A stretch of 64,000 bases of DNA from Enhydrobacter aerosaccus. GTDB lineage: Bacteria; Pseudomonadota; Alphaproteobacteria; Reyranellales; Reyranellaceae. Below are positions 16,451 to 26,046 of the stretch, piece by piece; the stretch's first letter is position 1; the number at the start of each line of letters is the position of its first letter. The stretch covers positions 26,823 through 90,822 of the forward strand of contig CAIKZO010000075.1 of assembly GCA_903832005.1 (NCBI GenBank). The letters are read 5' to 3'. The notes beneath the pieces are model-generated. The model was not told the DNA's origin. It saw nothing but the letters and a program-made list of their open reading frames with translations, and did not search any database. A program made the position numbers and the translations under genes.

Positions 16451-17841
16451 CTCTTCGCCTCGCCGCGCACTTCGCGGCTCGCGACGACCTTGCCGCTGGC
16501 ATAGGACTCGTGGTTGGCGTCGACGTCGGAGAGCTTGTAGCGGTAGTTCACCATCATGCCGTAGGCCTGCTTGAGGCCGTTGGCGCTGGTGTCGCCCAGC
16601 CAGTTGAGCCGCTCGACGATGGCGCCGTTGCCGAGATGGAAGTGCGCCACCCTATCGAGCGCGCGGCCCTTTTCGTCGGTCGAGGTGAGGAACACGGCCG
16701 CGAGCCGGGTCAGGATGGGGCACAGGGCCTTGGCGGTGGCAGGGCTTTCCCACCAGCCCGACTTGCCGATCAGCTTGGCGACAGCGGCGGCTCCATGGGC
16801 TTCGTTGATGACGGGCACCAGCGAGGCGATCTCGTTCTGCGTCAGCGCCTGGTCGCCTTCGTCCTTGAGGCGGCGGTCGATGTACTGCCGCAGGCCCGGG
16901 ATCGGCGAGAGGGTGGCGAAGTTCTTGAGGTTCGGCATCTCCGTCGCCAGCCGCTCGGCCACGCGCTTGATCAGGAAGTTGCCGAAGCTGATGCCGGCCA
17001 GCCCCTGCTGGCAGTTCGAGATCGAATAGAAGATCGCGGTGTTGGCGCGGCCGGCGTCGCTGGTCTCGGCCTTGGCGTCGAGCAGGCGCTGCACGCTGCC
17101 CGCCAGCCCGTCGACCAGGGCGACCTCGACGAAGATTAGCGGCTCGTCCGGCATGCGTGGATGGAAGAAGGCGAAGCAGCGCCGATCGCTGTCGAGCCGG
17201 TTCTTGAGATCGCGCCACGAGCGGATCGCGTGTACCGCCTCATAGGCCACCAGCTTTTCCAGCAGCGCCGCCGGCGCCTTCCAGTCGATGCGCACAAGAT
17301 CGAGGAAGGCCACGTCGAACCAGGCGCCGAGCAGGGGGCGCAGGTCGTCGCTCAAGGTGCGGCAGGCGGCATCGCCCTTGCCCAACGCCAGCAGCTCGGC
17401 GCGCAGGTCGACCACGAACTTCACGCCCTGCGGCACGCCCACGAACTCGCGCAGCAGCCGTACGTTGGGTGCCTCCAGAGCGGTGGCCAGCGATCGCGCC
17501 GGCGCCTTCGAGGCGCGCCAGGCATCGACCTTGGCGATCGCGGCGTCGCGCAGCAGACCGTAGTCGTGGGCCAGGGTCAGCAGGAATTTCTTGCGGCCGG
17601 CCGGTGAGAGCGAGAGATAGGCTTGGCCCAGTTCGGCGGCGCGTGCCCGCCGCGCCGTCTCGCCGCCCTTGCCCTCGAGGCAGGCATCGATGCGGCTCTT
17701 GAGACGCGGGATGTCGTCGTCGGGCAGGTCGGGGCGCAACGGCGCGCCCACGACCTCGCGGGCGCCGCGAGCGGTTTCGATGAAGGCATTGCGCAGGCGT
17801 TCAAGCGTGCGGCCGGCGGTATTGGAGAACGGAAGGGCCAT
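16447..17841 (-). CDS. Malonyl-CoA decarboxylase
   Basis: A 464-residue protein matching the two-domain malonyl-CoA decarboxylase family: a helical N-terminal domain and a C-terminal acetyltransferase-like catalytic domain. The conserved catalytic segments are AIFYSISNCQQGLAGISFG (catalytic Ser region) and VAHFHLGNGA (catalytic His), with FHPRMPDEPLIFVEVAL between the domains. It converts malonyl-CoA to acetyl-CoA and CO2. There is no malonyl-CoA synthetase (matB) or malonate transporter beside it, so it may balance malonyl-CoA rather than degrade malonate. It is monocistronic or leads nothing; the GST gene lies upstream on the same strand, 53 bases away. Confidence 0.93.
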   Translation of the reverse strand: MALPFSNTAGRTLERLRNAFIETARGAREVVGAPLRPDLPDDDIPRLKSRIDACLEGKGGETARRARAAELGQAYLSLSPAGRKKFLLTLAHDYGLLRDAAIAKVDAWRASKAPARSLATALEAPNVRLLREFVGVPQGVKFVVDLRAELLALGKGDAACRTLSDDLRPLLGAWFDVAFLDLVRIDWKAPAALLEKLVAYEAVHAIRSWRDLKNRLDSDRRCFAFFHPRMPDEPLIFVEVALVDGLAGSVQRLLDAKAETSDAGRANTAIFYSISNCQQGLAGISFGNFLIKRVAERLATEMPNLKNFATLSPIPGLRQYIDRRLKDEGDQALTQNEIASLVPVINEAHGAAAVAKLIGKSGWWESPATAKALCPILTRLAAVFLTSTDEKGRALDRVAHFHLGNGAIVERLNWLGDTSANGLKQAYGMMVNYRYKLSDVDANHESYASGKVVASREVRGEAKS

Positions 17842-17894
17842 GCGTGGATTATGTCACGGTCGATGTGTCATCGCAGTGGCGAGATTCCGAAGTC

Positions 17895-18518
17895 CTATTT
17901 CCAGTGTGGCGGCAGGGTTTTCTGCACGATAGAGAGCTTCTGCATCCGGCCGGCCCAGTCCTTCAGCGGCGGCGGCAACAGATCCGCCGGCACCGCTTGC
18001 GGATTGCGCTGGCTGGAGCGCTCGACCTGCGCCACGAACGGATAGAGCGTGAAGTCGACGGCCGACAACGCCCCGGTCATGTAGTCACCCGTCGGTTTCC
18101 ACCGAGCGAGTTCCGCGCGCGCGGCGTCGACGGCGGTGGCGACTTCCTCGGCCGGCTTCTTCTCTGTAACGGCAGTGAAGACTTTCCGCAGCGGCGCGAA
18201 GAAATAGTCGTCGACCTCACGGATGAGGCGGCGCTGCGTCGCGCGCGTGTGGAGGTCCGTGGAGAACATCGGCGCCGTGCCGGGCGTCTTGTCCTCGAGA
18301 TATTCCATGATCGCGGAAGACTCGTAGAGCGCGAAACCGTCGTCGACGATGGCCGGCACCTTCTGGCGCGGATTGATCTTCGTGAACTCGGGCGTCTCGG
18401 TCTCGTCCGCGTCGAACGACAGCAGCTTGAACGTGTAGGGAATGCTCTTGTGCTCGAGCGCGAGCCACACGCGCCACGCATAAGGGGAGCCGGAGCCGTA
18501 GTAGAAATCGAGAGCCAT
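17895..18518 (-). CDS. Glutathione S-transferase family protein
   Basis: A 207-residue GST. The N-terminal thioredoxin-like domain starts MALDFYYGSGSPYAWRV and has the cis-Pro loop KVPAIVDDG and the glutathione-binding YESSAIMEYLED. The helical C-terminal domain contains LSAVDFTLYPF, the usual N-capping Asp motif. It would conjugate or bind glutathione in the cytosol; the SPYAWR active-site region is like that of bacterial GSTs using Ser. It follows ogt by 14 bases on the same strand, probably one transcript. Confidence 0.9.
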   Translation of the reverse strand: MALDFYYGSGSPYAWRVWLALEHKSIPYTFKLLSFDADETETPEFTKINPRQKVPAIVDDGFALYESSAIMEYLEDKTPGTAPMFSTDLHTRATQRRLIREVDDYFFAPLRKVFTAVTEKKPAEEVATAVDAARAELARWKPTGDYMTGALSAVDFTLYPFVAQVERSSQRNPQAVPADLLPPPLKDWAGRMQKLSIVQKTLPPHWK

Positions 18519-18532
18519 CGTTTCTGATCCTT

Positions 18533-19087
18533 CTATTTTAGTCCTGCGAACAGCGGGCCGGCGCCGAGCGCCGACGCGCCTTCGATCTCGAGAATGCGCC
18601 GCTTGGTGTCGACGCCGCCGGTGGCGGAGAAGCCACCCATCTTGCCGTTGGCCGCCAGCACGCGATGGCAGGGCACGATGATGGCGACGGGATTTTTGCC
18701 CAGCGCTGCGCCAACCTCGCGGGCCTCCTGCGGTGGTGCGCCGATGCGCTTGGCGATCTCGCCATAGGTCATTGTCTGGCCGGGCGGGATGGCGCGGGCG
18801 ACGTCATAGACCTTGCGGTTGAAGGCGGGCACGGCGCTGAGGTCGAGCGGGATGCCGGTGAGGTCGGTCTTGCCGTCCGACAGCAGCTTCAGCACGCGAT
18901 CGATGGCCTCCTGGATGGCGGGTGTTGGCGAGACTTCGGCGGCGCCCGGCCAACGGCGCAGTGCCCGCGCGCGTGTGGCCGCCGGGGTCTTCTCGGGCAG
19001 CTGCAGGCCCACGATCCCGGTCTCGCTCCAGGTCAAGCCACAGACGCCGATCGGCGTGTCGAAAAGAGTGAAACTCAGGTCCGCCAT
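18533..19087 (-). CDS. ogt: Methylated-DNA--protein-cysteine methyltransferase
   Basis: A 184-residue O6-alkylguanine-DNA alkyltransferase. The suicide motif PCHRV has the acceptor Cys140, the DNA-binding helix is in TMTYGEIAKRIGAPPQEAREVGAAL with the Arg finger, and NPVAIIV precedes the active site. It irreversibly takes the methyl group from O6-methylguanine. Length fits Ogt, without the AdaA activator domain. It is divergent from btaA with only 89 bases between the start codons. Confidence 0.93.
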   Translation of the reverse strand: MADLSFTLFDTPIGVCGLTWSETGIVGLQLPEKTPAATRARALRRWPGAAEVSPTPAIQEAIDRVLKLLSDGKTDLTGIPLDLSAVPAFNRKVYDVARAIPPGQTMTYGEIAKRIGAPPQEAREVGAALGKNPVAIIVPCHRVLAANGKMGGFSATGGVDTKRRILEIEGASALGAGPLFAGLK

Positions 19088-19111
19088 GAGGCGCTCCCCA
19101 TTCCCAAGCTG

Positions 19112-19145
19112 CTGTCGTCAAACTGACATTCACCCCCTGTATATG
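19112..19145 (+). promoter_or_regulatory. Pho box and -10 element for btaAB
   Basis: CTGTCGT (19112-19118), four bases, CTGACAT (19123-19129) match 12 of 14 positions of the PhoB-binding repeat CTGTCAT-N4-CTGTCAT. TATATG (19140-19145) sits ten bases downstream, the spacing expected for a PhoB-activated promoter where the box replaces the -35. The btaA start is 31 bases further on. Confidence 0.72.
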
Positions 19146-19176
19146 GGGTGGGTTGTCTTAATTTGGAGTCTGTGGA

Positions 19177-20403
19177 TTGGTCTATCCGCGAGCCGAGAGT
19201 CATATCCGTCTCAGCAATGCGGTGCGGCGCAGTCGCACTCTGTCCCGGGAAGGTCTGCTGGAACGGCTGTTCGAGCGCATGTTCCACGGGTTGGTCTATG
19301 CCCAGATCTGGGAAGATCCGGAAATCGACCTGGAAGCCCTGGCGCTCCAGCCCGACAGCCACGTGGTGGCGATCGCGTCGGGCGGTTGCAATGTCCTGTC
19401 CTACCTGACCGCCGGCCCCGCCCGGATCACCGCACTCGACCTCAGCCTGGCGCATGTGGCGCTCAATCGGTTGAAGCTCGCCGCCGCCCAACATCTTCCC
19501 GACTGGCAGGCGTTCCACCGGTTCTTCGGTGCGGCCGACGACAAGGCCAATATCGCGATCTTCGACCGGCTGATCGCACCGCACCTCGATCCGGAGAGCC
19601 TGACCTACTGGAACGGTCGCAGCGCCCATCAGTTCGGCCGCCGCCGCATCTCGATCTTCGCGCGCAATGCCTATAAGCACGGCGCGCTCGGCCGCTTCAT
19701 CGGCCTCGCCCATGTCGTGGCCCGCGCCTACGGCGTGCGGCCGCGCGACCTGCTGGCCTCACGCACCATCGAAGAGCAGCGTCATTTTTTCGAGACCATG
19801 CTGTCGCCGCTGTTCGACAAGCCGGCGGTGCGCTGGGCCACGTCGAACCGCCTGTCGCTCTACGGACTCGGCATTCCGCCCGCGCAGTACGAAGCGCTGG
19901 CCGGTGGCCGCGACATGCGCGTGGTTCTGCGCGAGCGAGTCGAGCAGCTGTCCTGCGGCTTCAGCCTCAACGACAATTACTTCGCCTGGCAGGCGTTCGG
20001 CCGTGGCTATGGCGAGAACGGTCCGCTGCCGCCCTACCTGCAGCAAAGCAACTTCGATGTGGTGCGCGCCAATGCGGGCCGGGTCGAAGCCATGAACCGC
20101 TCGATCACCGAATATCTGGAGACGTGCCCGGCGGAGTCTCGAGACCGCTACGTGCTGCTCGATGCGCAGGATTGGATGACGGACGCCCAGCTCAATGCGC
20201 TGTGGAGTGAGATCACGCGTACCGCGCGGCCGGGCGCCCGGGTGATCTTTCGTACCGCCGCGGAGCCTTCGCTGCTGCCGGGCCGCGTCGAGCCCGCGAT
20301 CCTGGATCGCTGGCGCTACGATGCCCCGGCCTCGCTTGCCTTCACCAAGGCCGACCGCTCCGCGATCTACGGCGGCTTCCATCTTTATGTCCTGGGTGCG
20401 TAG
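19177..20403 (+). CDS. btaA: BtaA-like S-adenosylmethionine:diacylglycerol 3-amino-3-carboxypropyltransferase
   Basis: A 408-residue protein of the DUF3419/BtaA family. IYAQIWEDPEIDLEAL-like text (VYAQIWEDPEIDLEAL), SGGCNVLSYLTAGP and ITALDLSLAHVALNRLKL give the SAM-binding Rossmann fold, and LYGLGIPPAQY the typical middle motif. BtaA moves the aminocarboxypropyl group of SAM onto diacylglycerol, the first step to the betaine lipid DGTS, a phosphorus-free membrane lipid. The start is TTG at 19177, nine bases after GGAG; no ATG start fits. btaB follows after 3 bases. A Pho box lies upstream, which agrees with phosphate-starvation induction known for this pathway in Rhodobacter and Sinorhizobium. 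Confidence 0.92.
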   Translation: MVYPRAESHIRLSNAVRRSRTLSREGLLERLFERMFHGLVYAQIWEDPEIDLEALALQPDSHVVAIASGGCNVLSYLTAGPARITALDLSLAHVALNRLKLAAAQHLPDWQAFHRFFGAADDKANIAIFDRLIAPHLDPESLTYWNGRSAHQFGRRRISIFARNAYKHGALGRFIGLAHVVARAYGVRPRDLLASRTIEEQRHFFETMLSPLFDKPAVRWATSNRLSLYGLGIPPAQYEALAGGRDMRVVLRERVEQLSCGFSLNDNYFAWQAFGRGYGENGPLPPYLQQSNFDVVRANAGRVEAMNRSITEYLETCPAESRDRYVLLDAQDWMTDAQLNALWSEITRTARPGARVIFRTAAEPSLLPGRVEPAILDRWRYDAPASLAFTKADRSAIYGGFHLYVLGA

Positions 20404-20406
20404 ACC

Positions 20407-21078
20407 ATGAGCGACGCCGTCATGTCCGCCGACCTGATGGATCGTATCTACCGCCGTCAGCGGCACATCTACGATCTCACGCGCAAATACTACCTGCTGG
20501 GCCGCGACCGTCTGATCGCGCGCCTGCATCCGACACGCGGCATGCGCGTGCTGGAGATCGGCAGCGGCACGGCGCGCAATCTGGTGCAGACCGCGCGTGC
20601 CTATCCCGACATCGATCTGTTCGGCATCGACATCTCGCACGAGATGCTCGAGACCGCGCGCCAGGTGGTCGTCCGCGAGCGGCTGACAGCGCATATCCAA
20701 CTCGCCCAGGCCGACGCCACGCGGTTCGATCCGGCGCTGCTGTTCGGCGTGCCGGGCTTCTCGCGTATCTTCATCTCCTACAGCCGGTCGATGATCCCGG
20801 GCTGGAAGGCCGTACTCGAGCAGGCGACCGCCTGCCTGCTGCCGGACGGCGAGCTGCACATCGTCGATTTCGGCAGGCAAGAGCGGCTGCCGGGCTGGTT
20901 CAAGGCAGCCCTGCGCCGGTGGCTCAGCTTGTTCCATGTCCATCCGCGCGACGATCTGGAGGCCGAACTGGCCGCTTTGGCCGCGGGGCACGGCTTCTCC
21001 TACACGATCGAACGTCCTTTCGGCGGATATGCCCAACACGCGGTCCTGAGCATGGCTCCTCTGCCCTTGCGACACTGA
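20407..21078 (+). CDS. btaB: BtaB-like SAM-dependent N-methyltransferase
   Basis: A 223-residue class I methyltransferase. Motif I is VLEIGSGTARN (48-58), followed by LFGIDISHEMLETAR and the acidic motif RIFISYSRSMIPGW. BtaB methylates diacylglyceryl-homoserine three times to give DGTS. The 3-base distance from btaA and the matching operon order make the assignment firm. It ends 85 bases before the thiolase gene, which may have its own promoter. Confidence 0.92.
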   Translation: MSDAVMSADLMDRIYRRQRHIYDLTRKYYLLGRDRLIARLHPTRGMRVLEIGSGTARNLVQTARAYPDIDLFGIDISHEMLETARQVVVRERLTAHIQLAQADATRFDPALLFGVPGFSRIFISYSRSMIPGWKAVLEQATACLLPDGELHIVDFGRQERLPGWFKAALRRWLSLFHVHPRDDLEAELAALAAGHGFSYTIERPFGGYAQHAVLSMAPLPLRH

Positions 21079-21163
21079 GCTGGGACGTTGAGCTGGGGGC
21101 ATTGGCAAGGCACCTGAGACGGTGCTAACCGGGCGGGGAACGAAAGTATGGGAGTTCCCCGAG

Positions 21164-22366
<1,203 letters not shown>

Positions 22367-22379
22367 GGCGGGAGAGCAT

Positions 22380-22412
22380 TGACTGATATTGCGATTTATG
22401 CAATATTAGTCA
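22380..22412. repeat. AT-rich inverted repeat after pcaF, possible terminator
   Basis: TGACTGATATTGC (22380-22392) and GCAATATTAGTCA (22400-22412) are complementary with a single G-T, leaving a 7-base loop. It is 14 bases after the thiolase stop. No clean T-run follows, so termination is uncertain. Confidence 0.6.
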
Positions 22413-22461
22413 CTGCTCTATTTATCGTCTGGAAGACCCCAAGGCCGATACCGGCGCGGGC

Positions 22462-22541
22462 TCGCGAGTTCCTCGCGAGCGCTCGCGAGGAATCGGATAA
22501 AATCCCGCAGGCTCTGCATTGCAGGCAAACCCTCGCGAGGG
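22462..22541. repeat. Cluster of CTCGCGAG palindromes, including a perfect 24-bp palindrome
   Basis: The octamer CTCGCGAG appears four times. Two copies form a perfect 24-bp palindrome at 22469-22492 (half TTCCTCGCGAGC, then its exact complement), one lies just before it at 22461-22468, and one is in CCCTCGCGAGGG at 22530-22541. No ORF covers it. Function unknown. Confidence 0.75.
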
Positions 22542-22589
22542 AGTAGTTTTGCGACGCGGCGATCGATGGATAGGCCGCGGCCGTTTAAT

Positions 22590-22608
22590 TCCCGTTTATT
22601 AAACGGGA
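22590..22608. repeat. Perfect 9-bp inverted repeat
   Basis: TCCCGTTTA (22590-22598), one T, TAAACGGGA (22600-22608). A partial extra copy CCGTTTAAT lies at 22581-22589. It could be an operator or short hairpin; the spacing of one base favours protein binding over RNA folding. Confidence 0.6.
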
Positions 22609-22632
22609 GCTTGCGGTAACCGCTCTAAGAAC

Positions 22633-22661
22633 CTTCCTCCTCCGTCATACGGGGGAGGAAG
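22633..22661 (-). terminator. Long hairpin after pncA, probable terminator
   Basis: A 13-bp stem (22633-22645 with 22649-22661, one G-T) and a CAT loop lie 4 bases past the pncA stop on the minus strand, followed by GTTCTTAG. Stem strength suggests a terminator although the T-run is poor. Confidence 0.5.
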
Positions 22662-22665
22662 ACCT

Positions 22666-23274
22666 CTATGCCGTAGCGTTCAAATTTATGCCCGCCTGGC
22701 GCATGTCGGTCAGCATGCGGCGGCGGCTGCCGTCGAGATCGATGGCGGCGGTGGCTTCGACGACCACGGAAACGCTGAAGCCGGATTGGCGGGCGTCGAT
22801 CGCCGACCAGGCGACGCAGTAGTCGAGCGCCAGGCCGCAGAACACCAGCTTGGTGAAGCCGCGCGCCTTCAGGTAGCCGTCGAGGCCGGTGCGCGTCATG
22901 CGGTCGTTCTCGCGGAACGCCGAGTAGGAATCGATGCCGGGATGGTAGCCCTTGCGCACGATCGTCTGCGCGCGCTGTGCGTCGAGATCAGGATGGAATT
23001 CGGCACCTGGCGTTCCCTGCACGCAGTGGTCCGGCCACAAAGTCTGCGGGCCGTAGGCGAACTTCACACTGGAGAAGGGCTCGGCATCCTTCCAGGCACT
23101 GGCGAAGGACGCATGCCCCGCCGGATGCCAGTCCTGTGTCAGCACCACGTGCTCGTGGCGGCCGATCAGGCGATTGACCAGGGGGACGACGGCCTTGGCG
23201 CCCGGCACGGCAAGCGCGCCGCCCTCGCAGAAATCGTTCTGCACGTCGACCACGATCAACGCCTCGTTCGGCAT
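22666..23274 (-). CDS. pncA: Nicotinamidase/pyrazinamidase
   Basis: A 202-residue isochorismatase-like amidase. The catalytic triad is visible as Asp10 (IVVDVQNDFCEGG), Lys108 (IVRKGYHPGIDSYSAF) and Cys153 (GLALDYCV). Metal ligands Asp48 and His50 lie in TQDWHPAGH and another His in WPDHCVQGT. It hydrolyses nicotinamide to nicotinate for NAD salvage. It follows tgt on the minus strand with a 21-base gap, so it may share the queA-tgt transcript. Confidence 0.95.
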   Translation of the reverse strand: MPNEALIVVDVQNDFCEGGALAVPGAKAVVPLVNRLIGRHEHVVLTQDWHPAGHASFASAWKDAEPFSSVKFAYGPQTLWPDHCVQGTPGAEFHPDLDAQRAQTIVRKGYHPGIDSYSAFRENDRMTRTGLDGYLKARGFTKLVFCGLALDYCVAWSAIDARQSGFSVSVVVEATAAIDLDGSRRRMLTDMRQAGINLNATA

Positions 23275-23295
23275 CCTGTAGGCTCCCCTTTTACA

Positions 23296-24420
23296 TTACG
23301 CAGGTTCGATATCGCCTCGCCCTTGTTCCTCCTCGAATGAGGCGATGTAGTGGCCGAGCGTGCCGCTTTCGATGTTCGCGCGCAGGCCGCGCATGATGTC
23401 CTGATAGTAGTGGAGGTTGTGCCATGTCAGCAGCATCGCGCCGAGGATCTCCTCGCTGCGAATGAGGTGATGGAGGTAGGCACGGCTGTGATTGGCGCAT
23501 GCGGGACAGGCGCAGTGCGCGTCGATCGGCCGTGAATCGTCGCGATGGCGCGCGTTGCGCAGGTTGATCTCGCCACGGCGCGTGAAGGCTTGTGCCGTGC
23601 GGCCCGAGCGCGTGGGCATCACGCAGTCGAACATGTCGATCCCGCGCTTCACCGCGCCCACGATGTCTGAAGGCCGTCCCACGCCCATCAGATAGCGCGG
23701 CCGGTCGGTCGGCAGCTGTGGCAAGGTTGTGTCCAGCGTCGCGAACATCATCTCCTGGCCTTCGCCCACCGCGAGACCGCCCACGGCGTAACCGTCGAAG
23801 CCGATATCGATCAGCGCCTTCGCGCTCTCGGCCCGCAGCGCCGGAAAGATGCTGCCCTGTACGATGCCGAACAGTCCGTAGCCCGGCCGCTCGCGGAAGG
23901 CCCGCTTGCCGCGCTCGGCCCACTTCATCGACAGCCGCATCGACGAAGCCGCGGCCGGCTCCTCGACCGGCCATGTCGTGCACTCGTCGAACGACATGGT
24001 GATGTCCGAATCGAGAAGATCCTGTATCTGCATCGATATCGCGGGCGTCAGCCGGTGCTGCGAGCCGTCGTGCGGCGAGCGGAAGGTGACGCCGTCGGGA
24101 TCGAGCTTGCGCAGTTCCTTGAGCGACATCACCTGGAAGCCGCCCGAATCGGTCAGGATCGGGCCGGGCCAGTTCATGAACTTGTGCAGGCCGCCTTGCG
24201 CTGCCACCCGTTCGGCGCCCGGCCGCAGCATCAGGTGGAAGGTGTTGCCCAGCACGATCTGCGCGCCGGTGCCGGCGACCGACTGGGGCATCATCGCCTT
24301 CACCGTGCCGGCGGTGCCGACCGGCATGAAAGTCGGCGTCTCGACGGTGCCGTGCGCGGTCGTGAGGCGGCCGCGGCGCGCGGCGCCATCCGTGCCCAGA
24401 AGTTCGAAGGCCAAACTCAT
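23296..24420 (-). CDS. tgt: tRNA-guanine transglycosylase
   Basis: A 374-residue Tgt. The substrate-binding Asp91 is in [13 protein letters not shown], the nucleophile Asp in [16 protein letters not shown], and the zinc site in [17 protein letters not shown]. It swaps guanine-34 for preQ1 in tRNAs with GUN anticodons. The start at 24420 overlaps the queA stop as ATGA, showing translational coupling; a longer in-frame reading to 24750 would run deep into queA and is rejected. queA, directly upstream, acts on its product. Confidence 0.96.
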   Translation of the reverse strand: MSLAFELLGTDGAARRGRLTTAHGTVETPTFMPVGTAGTVKAMMPQSVAGTGAQIVLGNTFHLMLRPGAERVAAQGGLHKFMNWPGPILTDSGGFQVMSLKELRKLDPDGVTFRSPHDGSQHRLTPAISMQIQDLLDSDITMSFDECTTWPVEEPAAASSMRLSMKWAERGKRAFRERPGYGLFGIVQGSIFPALRAESAKALIDIGFDGYAVGGLAVGEGQEMMFATLDTTLPQLPTDRPRYLMGVGRPSDIVGAVKRGIDMFDCVMPTRSGRTAQAFTRRGEINLRNARHRDDSRPIDAHCACPACANHSRAYLHHLIRSEEILGAMLLTWHNLHYYQDIMRGLRANIESGTLGHYIASFEEEQGRGDIEPA

Positions 24421-25442
24421 CGGCGCAACAAACAACAATCGCCGTAGGAATAGAAGCGGTATCGCTCCTGCACCGCGTGGGCGTAAGCCTGCTTCATGCG
24501 GTCGAGCCCGGCGAAGGCCGACACCAGCATGAACAGCGTCGACTTCGGCAGGTGGAAGTTGGTGAGCAGCAGATCGACGGCGCGGAACTCGAAGCCCGGC
24601 GTGATGAAGATGTCGGTCTCGCCGGTCCACGCCCGCATCGGTCCGGTGCGGGCCACGCTCTCGAGCAGCCGGAGCGCCGTCGTGCCGATCGAGACGACGC
24701 GCTTGGCTTGGGCAATCGCCTCGACGGTGGCCTGCGGGACCTCGCCCCATTCGGAATGCATCGTGTGCTGGTCGGTGTCGTCGACCCGCACGGGCTGGAA
24801 GGTGCCCGCGCCGACATGCAAGGTGACTCCGGCAATGGCGACACCGGCTGCGGCCAGGCGCGTCATCAGTTCGGGCGTGAAGTGCAATCCGGCGGTCGGT
24901 GCCGCGACCGAGCCGTCGTGCTTGGCGAACAGCGTCTGGTAGTCGGCACGGTCCTGCGGGTCGGCGGTGCCGCCGCGAATGTAAGGTGGCAGCGGCACGG
25001 CGCCGGCGGTTTCGATCGCGGCGAGGAACTCGGCGCCCTGCTTGTCGAACTTCAGCACGACCGAGCCGTCGTCGCGCTTCTCCATGAGGGTGGCGCCAAG
25101 GCCTGCGAAGGCAAGCGGGTCGCCCCGCCTCATCTTCTTGGTGGGGCGGGCGAAGCAGAGCCAGTGGCTGGTGCCCCCTTGATTCGTGCCGAGGTCGCGG
25201 ATCAGCAGCACCTCGACCTTGCCGCCGCTGCGGCGCGTGCCGATCAGCCGGGCGGGGATGACCTTGGTGTCGTTGAAGACCAGGAGATCGCCCGCCTGCA
25301 GCAGGCCGGGCAGGTCGCGCACGGTGCGGTCGTGCAGCCCCTCGGTCGTGAGATCGAGCAGGCGCGCCGAATCGCGCGGCACGACAGGCCGCTGGGCGAT
25401 CAGCCCTTCGGGCAGATCGAAGTCGAAGAGATCGACACGCAT
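24417..25442 (-). CDS. queA: S-adenosylmethionine:tRNA ribosyltransferase-isomerase
   Basis: A 341-residue QueA. The hallmarks are [46 protein letters not shown] and [19 protein letters not shown]. It converts preQ1-modified tRNA to epoxyqueuosine using SAM as ribosyl donor. The order queA-tgt with a 4-base overlap is the common one. The GNAT gene lies 9 bases upstream of its start on the same strand, so the transcript probably begins at or before that gene. Confidence 0.96.
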   Translation of the reverse strand: MRVDLFDFDLPEGLIAQRPVVPRDSARLLDLTTEGLHDRTVRDLPGLLQAGDLLVFNDTKVIPARLIGTRRSGGKVEVLLIRDLGTNQGGTSHWLCFARPTKKMRRGDPLAFAGLGATLMEKRDDGSVVLKFDKQGAEFLAAIETAGAVPLPPYIRGGTADPQDRADYQTLFAKHDGSVAAPTAGLHFTPELMTRLAAAGVAIAGVTLHVGAGTFQPVRVDDTDQHTMHSEWGEVPQATVEAIAQAKRVVSIGTTALRLLESVARTGPMRAWTGETDIFITPGFEFRAVDLLLTNFHLPKSTLFMLVSAFAGLDRMKQAYAHAVQERYRFYSYGDCCLLRR

Positions 25443-25451
25443 CCGGTTGCG

Positions 25452-26036
25452 TCAGCGGCTGGTGAAGGGCGGGGGCGGCTCGGTCGAGCCCGGTCCCAGG
25501 ACCCGTTGCACCATCACGCTGTCGGACCAGCGGCCGTAGCGCCAGGCGACGGCGGGGAGGTGGGCGACCTTGGTGAAACCGAAGCGCTGGTGCAGGGCCA
25601 GCGACGCTGAGTTGTCGGCGTCGATATAGCCGATCATCTGGCGGAAGCCGGCGGCGGCGCAGGTGTCGATCAGGGCCTGCAGCAGGATCCCACCGATGCC
25701 TCGGCTGATGTGCTCGTGATGGACGTAGATCGAGTGCTTGGCGGTGTAGCGATAGGCCGGCCGCTTACGGAACAGCACGGCATAGGCGTAGCCCACGACC
25801 GCGTCGCCGGAGGTGGCCACGACGTGCGGCAGGCGGCGGTTGCGCATGTTCTTGCGCCGGTCGCGCAGATCGTCGGGCTCCGGTGCGCCGGTGTCGATGA
25901 CGTCCGCCTCGACGCCGCCCCGGATGTGGCGGCGGTAGATCGCCAGCATCGCGTCGACGTCGCTGTCGCGCGAGGGCCGGACGAGGATAGGGGGCCTGTT
26001 GTCGACCCCGGTATCGGCGGATGTTCCGTCTTCCAT
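25452..26036 (-). CDS. GNAT acetyltransferase, phosphinothricin-acetyltransferase-like
   Basis: A 194-residue GNAT protein. The acetyl-CoA loop is in [18 protein letters not shown], and the tail [28 protein letters not shown] is typical of the Pat/Bar branch, which N-acetylates phosphinothricin or methionine sulfone/sulfoximine. The first 15 residues are variable. It sits 10 bases after the decarboxylase stop and 9 bases before queA, in a tight minus-strand run. The natural substrate is unknown. Confidence 0.85.
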   Translation of the reverse strand: MEDGTSADTGVDNRPPILVRPSRDSDVDAMLAIYRRHIRGGVEADVIDTGAPEPDDLRDRRKNMRNRRLPHVVATSGDAVVGYAYAVLFRKRPAYRYTAKHSIYVHHEHISRGIGGILLQALIDTCAAAGFRQMIGYIDADNSASLALHQRFGFTKVAHLPAVAWRYGRWSDSVMVQRVLGPGSTEPPPPFTSR

Positions 26037-26046
26037 CCGCGAGGAC

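Noticed and set aside
22462..22541. CRISPR-like repeat reading of the CTCGCGAG cluster
   Set aside because: Repeats are 8 bases, irregularly spaced and palindromic, with no unique spacers.
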